Part shown: one piece after another, positions 28,801-35,832 of the stretch | Layout of the letters: each line of letters begins with the position of its first letter | Numbering within the stretch: position 1 is the first letter of the stretch | The notes under the pieces: generated by a model | Told to the model about the DNA's origin: nothing | The model's database searches: none | The model's input: the letters and a program-made list of their open reading frames with translations, nothing else | Program-made: the position numbers and the translations under genes | Origin: Thermoanaerobaculia bacterium | GTDB lineage: Bacteria > Acidobacteriota > Thermoanaerobaculia > Multivoradales > J023 | Assembly (NCBI GenBank): GCA_030431255.1 | Contig: JAUIJL010000012.1 | Location: 124,001-188,000 of the forward strand | Direction: 5' to 3' | Length of the DNA: 64,000 nucleotides

Positions 28801-29098
28801 GAACAATCTGTTGTCGAATGCCGCCCAGGCCATGCCCGAAGGGGGCACCTTGACCGTCGACTGCAAGACCCTCGATACCGAGGCCCGGATTCGAGTCCGA
28901 GACACCGGCGTGGGCATCGAGGACGAAGATCTCGACAAAGTCTTCGAGCCGCTGTTTACACGTAAAATCTATGGAATAGGATTGGGACTCCCACTTTCAC
29001 TGCGCTACGTGCGAATGAATGGAGGCCGCCTCGAATGCGAGAGCCGAGTAGGAGAAGGCACCACATTCCATCTATTTCTACCCTTGGCGACCGATTGA
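25802..29098 (+). CDS. Sensor histidine kinase with two periplasmic beta-propellers
   Basis: This 1098-aa protein has an N-terminal signal segment (LCAFAFLATSLLHSSGSLAA). About 14 Reg_prop blades follow, each with an LWIGT-like motif, enough for two seven-bladed propellers (residues about 50-700). A Y_Y_Y domain (about 720-820), a membrane helix (WFRSLLLLFAAATATLA) and a coiled coil lead to HisKA (GSVAHELRNPLGII) and HATPase_c (NNLLSNAAQAM; DTGVGIEDED; GLGLPLSLRYV). This resembles the Bacteroidetes HTCS sensors for polysaccharides but lacks their receiver and AraC domains. The start is ATG 25802 with GAGG upstream; ATG 25817 is possible. It lies 28 bases after the protease, so the ligand may be a product of extracellular degradation (inference). 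Confidence 0.92.
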   Translation: MLYLRMPAGLPTLKKAISRRSVETLRLCAFAFLATSLLHSSGSLAAPWSSASFEQLSNEQGLSQPTVSCLLQDSLGYLWIGTQNGLNRYDGYGVEVFFQESGKLSHDWITSLTEDSSGDFWIGSEGGIARWDRDSGEISFFRHDPASATSLSSDRVRFLSFDRDGILWVGTDDSGLNRLDPSSGRITQFRHDPSDSGSLGNDHLRAVLEDREGRLWIGTLAGLNRFDRETGSFFRVLLRSDGDPDLPPFEVRALFQDRRGDLWIGTQLGLIRYRPNTGETETFRHSSNPGSLSHDMVRAVFEDSEGRLWIGTAGGLNLRPEPGGSFVGFDSDSSNPDSIGSDQVSTILEDRSGNLWFGTLTGGAFKWNPRSLSFEHLKEGQRNEDNQRNLILAISEDRDRHLWTGSWGGGLIEQNRQTGERIHYVHNPKDPSSLSEDRVMALLHDSRERLWVGTMAKGLNLLEPDGRRFRHFRHDPNVLDSLSSDSITSLAEDAKSQLWIGTFGSGINKLLGDSRFERFTSSGFEGLALSSDRVFALAPDAHGRVWIATDGGGLNLLDPEKNRVYQWRHNDTIASSLSSDELYSLHIDEAGRLWIGSKNHGLDLLESLDLSNSTATFRQFNLTDRATSNTIWGIESDTKGRIWLSTSNGLVRLEPESGSVRRYDTSHGLQSMEFNLGAHFRSPAGELFFGGVNGLNAFFPEQVRDNTVPPPVVLTDFHVLNQPVDVGQPLTAVQELKLEHDDHFLAFEFAALDFTAPEKNRYRYQLEGFEDRWVDLNTDRTVSFTSLNPGKFVLRVQGSNSDGVWSEPGASLALTVAPPLWRTWWFRSLLLLFAAATATLAHQLRIRRIRYNNERLHELVKERTRDLEQAQERLVRKEKLAVLGELSGSVAHELRNPLGIIKNSVFFLRLTQKMVDDKAKEHLALIEREIKRSDRIIGELLDYAKEPTAQTERTSVRALIDAGLETVDIPESIELVVNLEEDGREPKDVEVDPGQIERVLNNLLSNAAQAMPEGGTLTVDCKTLDTEARIRVRDTGVGIEDEDLDKVFEPLFTRKIYGIGLGLPLSLRYVRMNGGRLECESRVGEGTTFHLFLPLATD
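25852..25882 (+). other. Stem-loop in the first codons of the sensor kinase
   Basis: A perfect 9-bp inverted repeat AAGCCGGAG (25852-25860) / CTCCGGCTT (25874-25882) with a 13-base loop. It looks like a terminator stem without a full T-tract and sits inside the early coding region, 80 bases after the protease stop. It could reduce read-through or translation of the kinase relative to the protease. Confidence 0.4.
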
Positions 29099-29116
29099 AG
29101 CTCCGGAGGGACCCTC

Positions 29117-29821
29117 GTGGCTGACGCCAATCACGTCAATTTGCTCCGGCAGGGGCGGGAGGTTTGGAACGTATGGCGTAGCGAAAATCCCGCCGTCCGC
29201 CCGAACCTCGTAGAAGCCGACCTCGCAGGTCTGGATCTCGCGGGTGCTCTGCTGACCCGCGCGAACCTGTGGAATGCCAACCTAAAGGGCACGATTCTGA
29301 GCCGCGCTGATCTCAAAAGCGCTTTCCTACGCAATGTGGATCTCGAAGGCGCCCGTCTGGACGGTGCGATCTTGCGCGGCATCAAAGCCGTCGGAGTCAA
29401 TTTGGTGCACGCGCAGCTTTCGGAAGCGGATCTAACCGGGGCCGATCTCAAAGGCGTCGTCTTGGAAGGAAGCTTGCTCGCCCGGGCTTCCCTGCGTGGC
29501 GCCAACCTTTCCGACTCGAATATGCAAAAAACCAGTCTGGTTCGAGCCAATCTGAGGGGAGCGGTGCTGGAAAACGCCGATCTCACCCGGGCTAGATTGG
29601 TAGGCGCCGATCTCTGGGGCGCTCGCTTAACAAAGGCCAATCTCCAGCGGGCCGACCTGCGGGGAGCCTATTTGCGCAACGCGAAATTAGAAGGGGCCAA
29701 AATCCTCGGCGCGAATTTGAAGGGCGCCACCTTAACCGGCGCTATCCTCGACGGCATCGACCGCACCCAGCTCGTGCTGGTGGGCCTACGCGACGCTTAC
29801 CTCGACGAAGATTTTGCCTGA
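29117..29821 (+). CDS. Pentapeptide-repeat protein
   Basis: This 234-aa protein consists almost entirely of A(D/N)LxG/x pentapeptides from about residue 30 to 225 (for example ADLAGLDLAGALLTRANLWN), predicting a right-handed quadrilateral beta-helix. There is no signal peptide. Some family members mimic DNA and protect gyrase, but most have no known role. The start is GTG 29117 with a GGAGGG Shine-Dalgarno, 18 bases after the sensor kinase, so it is likely the third gene of a protease-kinase-pentapeptide transcript. It ends 9 bases before the convergent phosphatase gene. Confidence 0.92.
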   Translation: MADANHVNLLRQGREVWNVWRSENPAVRPNLVEADLAGLDLAGALLTRANLWNANLKGTILSRADLKSAFLRNVDLEGARLDGAILRGIKAVGVNLVHAQLSEADLTGADLKGVVLEGSLLARASLRGANLSDSNMQKTSLVRANLRGAVLENADLTRARLVGADLWGARLTKANLQRADLRGAYLRNAKLEGAKILGANLKGATLTGAILDGIDRTQLVLVGLRDAYLDEDFA

Positions 29822-29830
29822 CCCTAATCC

Positions 29831-31462
29831 TCAGCGCCGCCGCAAAAGGATCACGGTTTGGTCGTCTCCTTGAGCTCGCCCTTGGGCCCAGGTGAGCATG
29901 GTTTCGTCGATTTCTTGCAGGATTTCTTGCAAGCAGCGATCTGGTGCCCGGGCTAGGAGCTCGATCAAGCGGCCCAGTCCAAATTCTTCCTCGTCTTTGG
30001 AAGATTCGCATTCCGTGATGCCGTCGCTGTAGATGCAGACCAGATCACCGGGTTCGAGCCTGAGGTCCGCTGATCCGTAGACACTCTCCGGCAACAGTCC
30101 GAGAGGTAATCCCTTGGATGAAAGGTGCGCGACCTCTCCATCTCGACGGATCAACACCCCGGGGTTGTGGCCCGCGTTGACGTAGGCCAAATCTCCGGAG
30201 TCGGTGTCCAGGAAAGCCAGCAGCATGGTGATGAATTTGTTGGTGCTGGACGACTCATAGATGTGGCGATTCAGCCGTTCGATGAGAGCAGGGCCGATTT
30301 CCATGCGATCCAGCAGCACCCGTAGCGCGGAATGTACTGTGGACACCAAGAGCGCGGCCGGCATGCCTTTGCCGGTGACGTCACCCACCACCAAGACCCA
30401 GCGCCCATCCCCTACTTTTTGGAAATCGAAGTAGTCACCACCCACTTGCTGGGCGGGTCGATTCCAGCCGATGACGTCGAATCCAGGAATCTCGGGCATG
30501 GACTTGGGCAGGATCTGTTGTTGGATCTCCGCCGCCAGCTCCATTTCTCGCTCCAAGCGTTCCTTTTCCAGGGCGAGCATGTGCAACTTGGCGTTTTCGA
30601 GCGCTATCGCGGCTTGGTTGGCGAATAAGGATAGTGTCCGCCGATCCTTGGCGGCAAACGGCCCGACCCCGACTCGGCTTTCTTTGTCACCGACCACCAA
30701 CAGACCCTTCGGGCTGCCTTCGATCTCGACCCAAACCGCGAGCAGGTATCTGGCCCCGGGCAGCAAGTCTTCGGGCAAGGCGCCTTCACCGGCCACCAAG
30801 CTTTCGAGGTCCAATTGTCCGTCTGAAAATTCGGTCATGGCCGAGCCACCGAGACGGCTGGTCAGGCGGTAGGTGCCGTCTTCAATGAGGTAGAGCGCGG
30901 CTCTTCGCGCGTCGAGCAGCAGGGCTGCCCGCAGCAAGACTTCCTCGCCCAGCTTCTTGAGGTCTAGGGTCGAAGCGATGGCTAGACCCACCTCGTAGAG
31001 CGCTTCGAGCTCGACCCCTCGGAACATGGCCTCGAAGCTCTGCTCCTGGATCTGACGTTTCAGCTGACTGATTTTGGCTCCCGCCAGGAGCAATAAAACC
31101 GCGGATTCGTCTTCGACCCGGGCATCGTGCAGCAGCGCCAAACCCGGCAGCTCCAAACAGCGCCATTGCGCCAGCTCAGGCTGCTTTGGGCGCCCGTCTT
31201 CGACGTCCAAAGCATCGAATTGTTGGGGGAAATTGGTGGTGCCGACACAGATCCAACGCTCGAAGCTACCGCCGCCGGCCGCGGATTGGCGGTAAATTGC
31301 GGCACCGGCCGAGCAATTCTTTTCGCTCCAAGCTTTGAGCTGGTCTTCCAGATCGCGTTGATCGTCGGCTTGACGTCGTGTCTGGGTGAAGAGATCTCGC
31401 CACGCCGAGAGCTGGACTTTTGAGGAGGCACCGGAAGACGCCCAGGGGGTGTCAGTGGACAT
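29831..31462 (-). CDS. GAF-domain SpoIIE/RsbU-type PP2C phosphatase
   Basis: This 543-aa protein has an N-terminal region, a GAF domain at about 155-300 (ALYEVGLAIASTLDLKKLGEE), a coiled coil (EKERLEREMELAAEIQQ) and a C-terminal PP2C-type phosphatase at about 320-540. Metal-binding motifs there are DYFDFQ, VVGDVTGKGMPAALL and IYSDGITEC. In partner-switching systems this enzyme dephosphorylates the STAS antagonist. It is the last gene of an RsbW-like, STAS, phosphatase operon, 15 bases after the STAS gene, which makes that the likely substrate. The GAF domain probably receives the input signal. Confidence 0.93.
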   Translation of the reverse strand: MSTDTPWASSGASSKVQLSAWRDLFTQTRRQADDQRDLEDQLKAWSEKNCSAGAAIYRQSAAGGGSFERWICVGTTNFPQQFDALDVEDGRPKQPELAQWRCLELPGLALLHDARVEDESAVLLLLAGAKISQLKRQIQEQSFEAMFRGVELEALYEVGLAIASTLDLKKLGEEVLLRAALLLDARRAALYLIEDGTYRLTSRLGGSAMTEFSDGQLDLESLVAGEGALPEDLLPGARYLLAVWVEIEGSPKGLLVVGDKESRVGVGPFAAKDRRTLSLFANQAAIALENAKLHMLALEKERLEREMELAAEIQQQILPKSMPEIPGFDVIGWNRPAQQVGGDYFDFQKVGDGRWVLVVGDVTGKGMPAALLVSTVHSALRVLLDRMEIGPALIERLNRHIYESSSTNKFITMLLAFLDTDSGDLAYVNAGHNPGVLIRRDGEVAHLSSKGLPLGLLPESVYGSADLRLEPGDLVCIYSDGITECESSKDEEEFGLGRLIELLARAPDRCLQEILQEIDETMLTWAQGRAQGDDQTVILLRRR

Positions 31463-31477
31463 CAGCGTTCAGCAGCT

Positions 31478-31828
31478 TTACTGCAACCCCTCGATGGCGG
31501 ATTCTTCGTCGGCATAGATTCCGGCGTATTGAGCCAAACCCATAATGTTGAAGGTCTTCTCAATGGTCGGGGTGAGGCTGCAGAAGGCCAGCTTGCCGTC
31601 GATGTCCATCATCTTCTCGATGATCTCGATCAGAATGGAAATTCCGATGGAGTTGACGATCTTGGTTTTGGCGAGGTTCAGCAACAGCTTCTTATTCCCG
31701 CCATCGATCAAACGATAAGCAACCTGGGCGATTTCCTCTCCGCCCTGGTTGTTGATGTAGCCATCGGTGTAAATCACTGCCAGACCGTCTCGCTGGTCGT
31801 CGACAGTCAGCTTGAGACTCTCAGTCAT
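31478..31828 (-). CDS. STAS-domain anti-sigma factor antagonist
   Basis: This 116-aa protein of the SpoIIAA/RsbV type has a single STAS domain. The phosphorylation loop reads IVNSIGISIL, with S60 at the position of the regulatory Ser in SpoIIAA; the preceding Asp of the usual D-S-S/T-G motif is Asn here. When unphosphorylated, such proteins bind the kinase and release its target. The start is ATG 31828 with GGAG upstream, 15 bases after the RsbW-like gene. Confidence 0.92.
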   Translation of the reverse strand: MTESLKLTVDDQRDGLAVIYTDGYINNQGGEEIAQVAYRLIDGGNKKLLLNLAKTKIVNSIGISILIEIIEKMMDIDGKLAFCSLTPTIEKTFNIMGLAQYAGIYADEESAIEGLQ

Positions 31829-31843
31829 CGATTGCTCCAGACA

Positions 31844-32269
31844 TCACCGCAGCTTCTTCATGGTGACGGTCGTGCCCTCTTCGTCCGAACGGATGTCCAC
31901 TTCGTCCATCAGCCCGTGAATGATCATTAAGCCGTATCCGCGTTTTTGCGGCAAGGCGGACGCCGAGCCTTTCTTGGTCGCCACCTTTTCCGGCGAGAAG
32001 CCGATTCCGTGGTCGCGGATCATGATTTCCAGACCCTGGGGATCTTTTTCCTCACCGAGAACCTGCAACAAGATCTGCACCTCGCGGTCGTCAGAGTCGC
32101 TGTGCTCGAAGGCGTTGATGCACGCCTCGACGACAGCCATCTGAACCTCGTCGATTTTATCTCGACTCATGCCGATATGCTCTCCCAAAGCTCCCGCCGT
32201 TTTACTGGCGGTCAGCTCCATATTGGGAATCATGGGCAGGGTCAAGGTAATTTGCTGCATGGCATTCAT
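31844..32269 (-). CDS. RsbW-like serine kinase / anti-sigma regulatory factor
   Basis: This 141-aa HATPase_c protein has N-box EACINAFEHSD, G1 IRDHGIGFSPEK and G2 RGYGLMIIHGLMDEVD. These kinases phosphorylate a STAS antagonist and bind a target, classically a sigma factor; here no sigma gene is adjacent, so the target is unknown. The start could be ATG 32269 or 32260. It sits 67 bases after the 52-aa membrane peptide gene and is probably transcribed from the sigma-54 promoter at 32529-32543. Confidence 0.92.
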   Translation of the reverse strand: MNAMQQITLTLPMIPNMELTASKTAGALGEHIGMSRDKIDEVQMAVVEACINAFEHSDSDDREVQILLQVLGEEKDPQGLEIMIRDHGIGFSPEKVATKKGSASALPQKRGYGLMIIHGLMDEVDIRSDEEGTTVTMKKLR

Positions 32270-32336
32270 GGTCCAGTCACCCGACGGCTAAACGTCACTC
32301 TCTCATCGGCATGAGATTCCTTCAGCTCGAAGCTTC

Positions 32337-32495
32337 TTAGAAGGTGAGATAGACCTGGAGCAGGTAAATCACGACAGGGTGAATGCGGTTCTGGAGCAAT
32401 AACCAAGCAAAGCTGGACAAAGTTCCGGCGGACAGCAGTAAGTGGGCAGGTACCCGGGGAAGAGCTTCCACACGATTACGGGCGGAGTCTAACAT
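32337..32495 (-). CDS. 52-aa putative membrane peptide leading the partner-switching operon
   Basis: ATG 32495 is preceded by a near-perfect Shine-Dalgarno GAGGAGG (32501-32507) at 5-base spacing and lies about 22 bases after the predicted sigma-54 start site. The stop TAA is at 32337-32339. The peptide has a positive, helical N-terminus (LDSARNRVEALPRV) followed by hydrophobic stretches HLLLSAGTLSSFAWLLL and VVIYLLQVYL, predicting one or two short membrane segments. I do not recognise a family. Position as first gene upstream of the RsbW/STAS/RsbU-like genes suggests a membrane sensor or anchor for the module (inference). Confidence 0.65.
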   Translation of the reverse strand: MLDSARNRVEALPRVPAHLLLSAGTLSSFAWLLLQNRIHPVVIYLLQVYLTF

Positions 32496-32528
32496 GACAG
32501 CCTCCTCAAAGTTACACGGAGGGACATC

Positions 32529-32543
32529 GCAAACCCTCTGCCA
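32529..32543 (-). promoter_or_regulatory. Sigma-54 promoter (-24/-12)
   Basis: The minus strand reads TGGCAGAGGGTTTGC, matching TGGCAC-N5-TTGC. GG (32541-32542) and GC (32529-32530) have exactly the required spacing. Predicted start is about 32517, leaving a 22-base leader with a strong ribosome site for the 52-aa peptide. Confidence 0.75.
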
Positions 32544-32648
32544 ACTTTCATCACCAAGCCGCCAAGAAATCCGTAAACTACTGATTACAAATCATTTACG
32601 AATTTTACAAAGATATTGCTCAGGACCTGAGCTGCCCTTCGAGAGCCA

Positions 32649-32770
32649 TGCCGCATGCGGCAAAATGCCGCACCAGGCTTCTGATCTCATCGTTCCAGCC
32701 CGATAACCCTTGATTTCTCGACCTGGATCTAAAGTGCGACATTTTGCCGCACATGCGACACAATGTCGCA
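32649..32770. promoter_or_regulatory. Three 17-bp enhancer-like sites TGCGRCA-N3-TGYCGCA
   Basis: Sites lie at 32656-32672 (TGCGGCA-AAA-TGCCGCA), 32735-32751 (TGCGACA-TTT-TGCCGCA) and 32754-32770 (TGCGACA-CAA-TGTCGCA). An extra half-site lies at 32649-32655. They are 110-230 bp upstream of the sigma-54 promoter and directly downstream of the gene for a Fis-type AAA+ regulator, as expected of its upstream activating sequences. Centres are 79 and 19 bp apart. Together with the promoter and peptide gene they account for the gap 32270-32821. Confidence 0.8.
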
Positions 32771-32821
32771 CCTCGGATAGCCGGGACGACGGACCCGCCG
32801 GATCACAGACTGGAAGCTCGG

Positions 32822-34306
32822 TCAGAAGCCCTTGCGTTGCAGGGTTCGCCGGTCAACCCCCAACAAGCGGGCCGCGGCAGTCTTATTGCCTCCGGTGAGC
32901 TTCATCACCCGCTCGATATGCCTTTTCTCGTTGGAGACCAGATCGAGGGGATCCTGTCCGCCTTCGGACGCCCCGCCGATCAGGCTAAGAATCAAAGGCT
33001 CGTCGATGGAGCCGTCGGAGAGAGAAACCGCCCCTTCGACCAGATTCTGCAGCTCGCGGACGTTGCCCGGAAACTCGTGAGCCATGAGGAGCGCGAGAGC
33101 TTCCGGGGCAATCCGCGGCGGATTGATCGCCTCTCGACGACAGAAATCCTCCACGAATTGGCGCACCATCAACGCGATGTCCTGGCGGCGCTCACGCAAA
33201 GGAGGTAGCTCGATGTCCACACCTTTGAGGCGGTAGTAAAGATCCTCGCGAAAATCACCGTCCTCGATCCGTTGCTCCACGTGTCGGTGGGTCGCGGCCA
33301 CGACGCGCACATCCACCGGAATGGCATGTTGCCCACCCACATGGGTGACCTCTTTCTCCTGAAGCGCTCGGAGGAGCTTGGCTTGCAACGCCAAATCCAT
33401 GTCGCCGATTTCGTCCAGGAAGAGCGTGCCGCCGTCCGCCAGCTCGAACTTACCGCGACGTGCCTGGACCCCTGTGGCGACGCCACCTTCGATACCGAAA
33501 AGCTCGCTTTCCAGCAGGGACTCGGGCATGGCCGCGCAGTTGATGGCCACCAATGCGCCTCGACGGCCGGACAGGGAGTGGATCAGCTTGGCGATCAACT
33601 CCTTGCCGGTACCACTTTCTCCGCGGACGAGGATGTTGACGCTACGGGGCGCTACCCGCTCCACCACCTCCAAGACCCGACGCATGGGTGGAGCATGGGC
33701 GATGATCCGATGGTCGGTGAGCTCGTCGACCAAACGGCCTTTGAGGGCCTTGTTCTCCTCCTCCAGCCGCTCGCGCTGGGTCATCAGATCCTCGAATTGT
33801 CGAGCGCTGTCGAGCGCGACCCCCGCCAAGGCCGCGACCGAATTCAAAAATCGTCGATCCTCTTTGGAAAACCCTTGATCACCGTCGGCGTCCGAGCTGC
33901 GGGATTCTTTGTCGAGCAGGGCCAGGTAGCCGAGAAAAACACCGCGATAGGCTAGGGGTGTGGCCAAGAGATCGTGAAAAAGGCGCCCGCCGAGCTCCCC
34001 GGATTGACGGGAGATCGCCTCACCGCCGGAGAGCAGATCCGTCCACAGGGGATCCGATAAAAGAGTCGTGCCCTGGGGACGCTCGGTCCACCCCACCGAG
34101 GCCAAGGCCCTGGGGCCTCCAAAGGGGTCCCGGGTCACGGCCACCGCCGCCGCCGGATCCAACACCGTACAGACGAGCTGCAAGACTTCCTCGACCAGCT
34201 CCGCCTCCGGACGATCGGCGTGCAGGGCCAGGGCCAGATCGTAGAGGGTCTCCAATTGGAGAATGCGCCTTTTCTCGGCTAGATCGGCGGTACGAGGTAT
34301 CATCAC
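32822..34306 (-). CDS. GAF-AAA+-Fis type sigma-54-interacting regulator with altered GAFTGA loop
   Basis: This 494-aa protein has an N-terminal GAF-like sensor (about 15-175), a coiled coil with QRERLEEENKALKG, and an AAA+ domain with Walker A GESGTGKE, Walker B GGTLFLDEIGD and sensor ERRQDIALMVRQF. A C-terminal Fis helix-turn-helix (GGNKTAAARLLGVDRRTLQRKG) follows. The sigma-54-contacting GAFTGA loop reads GVATGV (GIEGGVATGVQARRG). Related regulators lacking GAFTGA may not drive sigma-54 in the usual way, yet a sigma-54 promoter and matching inverted repeats lie just downstream of this gene. It is the likely controller of the peptide/RsbW/STAS/RsbU operon. The start is ATG 34306. Confidence 0.92.
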   Translation of the reverse strand: MMIPRTADLAEKRRILQLETLYDLALALHADRPEAELVEEVLQLVCTVLDPAAAVAVTRDPFGGPRALASVGWTERPQGTTLLSDPLWTDLLSGGEAISRQSGELGGRLFHDLLATPLAYRGVFLGYLALLDKESRSSDADGDQGFSKEDRRFLNSVAALAGVALDSARQFEDLMTQRERLEEENKALKGRLVDELTDHRIIAHAPPMRRVLEVVERVAPRSVNILVRGESGTGKELIAKLIHSLSGRRGALVAINCAAMPESLLESELFGIEGGVATGVQARRGKFELADGGTLFLDEIGDMDLALQAKLLRALQEKEVTHVGGQHAIPVDVRVVAATHRHVEQRIEDGDFREDLYYRLKGVDIELPPLRERRQDIALMVRQFVEDFCRREAINPPRIAPEALALLMAHEFPGNVRELQNLVEGAVSLSDGSIDEPLILSLIGGASEGGQDPLDLVSNEKRHIERVMKLTGGNKTAAARLLGVDRRTLQRKGF

Positions 34307-34344
34307 TAGGACATTCTAACGGCGATCTTTGACGGTCCACCATC

Positions 34345-35826
34345 ATGAGCCAAACGAAACCCCACATCTTGGTTGTCGACGACAACCCAAATAATCGAGA
34401 TTTGATCAGCAGGCGCCTGGAGCGCTCCGGCTATCGGGTCTCCGTGGCCGAGGACGGAAGCCAAGCTCTCGACAAATTGGAGCGCGAGGATCCGGACTTG
34501 GTAGTGCTCGACGTCATGATGCCGGGAATCTCCGGCACCGAGGTCTTGCGCTTGGTACGCAAGCAAAAAACTCAGCTTCAGCTGCCGATCATTATGGCCA
34601 CCGCCAAGGATCAGAGTGAGGACATCGTCCACGCCTTGGATTTGGGCGCCAACGACTACGTCACCAAACCGATCGATTTCCCGGTCTTGCTGGCCAGAAT
34701 CCACTCTCACATCAAGGCCCGTCAAACCGCGCGAGCCGCGTCCACGGGGCGTCAACGCCTGAGCCTAGGGGAGCTCAAACCGGGTTTGGTGCTGGACGAG
34801 AAATATCGCCTGGAGGAAGAGATCGGCTCCGGGAACTTCGGCACGGTTTTCCGGGCCACACACCTGTCTTTTCAAGAACCCGTAGCGCTCAAGGTGTTGA
34901 AGACCGCGGTGGACGACACCGACGAGGAGGATTTGCTCCGCTTCCGCCAAGAGGGCGCCTCGGCCATGCGGTTACAGCACCCCCACGCCGTCTCCGTGAT
35001 GGATTTTTCCGTCGCCCACGGCCTCGCGGTTTTGGTGATGGAGCTGCTCTCCGGCCAATCCCTCGATCAGTTGCTGAAAGTGCAGACTCGCCTCGCCCCC
35101 AACCGAGCGCTGGAGATTATCCTGCCGATTTGTGAGGTGCTCTCGGAGGCGGACAATCTCGGCATCGTGCACCGGGACATCAAACCCGCGAACATCTTCC
35201 TGCACCAAACCCGCCGTGGGGAAACGGTCAAGGTGCTCGATTTCGGCATCGCTAAAATCGTCGGCGACGCGGCCGGCGAGCGCCACTTGACCCTGGACGA
35301 AGGCATTCTCGGCACCCCGGCCTATATGTCGCCCGAGAGACTGCACGGCCACGCCTATGACGGCAAGTCGGACGTCTACTCCCTCGGCGTGATGCTCTAC
35401 CAGATGCTGGCCGGTAGCCTACCGTTTAATGTACCCAGCAACGATGCCATGGCGATCGCCGTACAACACCTGACCGCGGCTCCCATCATGCTCAGGGAGC
35501 ACCTGCCGGCCGTACCGGTGGTGTTGGAAGCGGTGGTCATGTCGACGTTGAAGAAAGATCCCGGAGAACGCCCCTCCGCCGGGGATCTCGCGGCCGGATT
35601 GATCGAGGCCATCGAGTCGAGCGGTATTCACCTGCGCCCCGATGTCATCGAAACCGCCCCACCCCCTTCCGCGGGGATCCACGACGCCACCCAGCGGATG
35701 GATCAACGTAGCACCTCACGGCTGAGCTTCGATTTCAGCGATCTGCTGGACCCACCACCGTGCCGGGTCGAGCATCCACCCCTGCCGACCTTCGCCCCCG
35801 CCCGTCTTGGAGAGCCCTGGGCCTAG
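34345..35826 (+). CDS. Receiver domain fused to a Ser/Thr protein kinase
   Basis: This 493-aa cytoplasmic protein has a complete receiver at 5-125 (VVDDNPNN, phospho-Asp D56 in LDVMMPG, VTKPID). A Hanks-type kinase at about 153-420 has EIGSGNFGTVF, ALKVLK, HRDIKPANIF, DFGIAK and GTPAYMSPE. The tail is short and Pro-rich. The fusion would let a histidine kinase control Ser/Thr phosphorylation. ATG 34345 is only 38 bases from the divergent AAA+ regulator, so the two share a promoter region. Its end is 6 bases from the convergent cyclase-like gene. No membrane segment is present. Confidence 0.92.
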   Translation: MSQTKPHILVVDDNPNNRDLISRRLERSGYRVSVAEDGSQALDKLEREDPDLVVLDVMMPGISGTEVLRLVRKQKTQLQLPIIMATAKDQSEDIVHALDLGANDYVTKPIDFPVLLARIHSHIKARQTARAASTGRQRLSLGELKPGLVLDEKYRLEEEIGSGNFGTVFRATHLSFQEPVALKVLKTAVDDTDEEDLLRFRQEGASAMRLQHPHAVSVMDFSVAHGLAVLVMELLSGQSLDQLLKVQTRLAPNRALEIILPICEVLSEADNLGIVHRDIKPANIFLHQTRRGETVKVLDFGIAKIVGDAAGERHLTLDEGILGTPAYMSPERLHGHAYDGKSDVYSLGVMLYQMLAGSLPFNVPSNDAMAIAVQHLTAAPIMLREHLPAVPVVLEAVVMSTLKKDPGERPSAGDLAAGLIEAIESSGIHLRPDVIETAPPPSAGIHDATQRMDQRSTSRLSFDFSDLLDPPPCRVEHPPLPTFAPARLGEPWA

Positions 35827-35832
35827 ACCGGC

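Noticed and set aside
29822-29830. Terminator between the convergent pentapeptide and phosphatase genes
   Set aside because: Only nine bases separate the stops and no hairpin is visible.
32649-32770. CRISPR-like short repeats
   Set aside because: Each element is an inverted repeat of 17 bp with irregular spacing and no spacer pattern; fits enhancer sites better.
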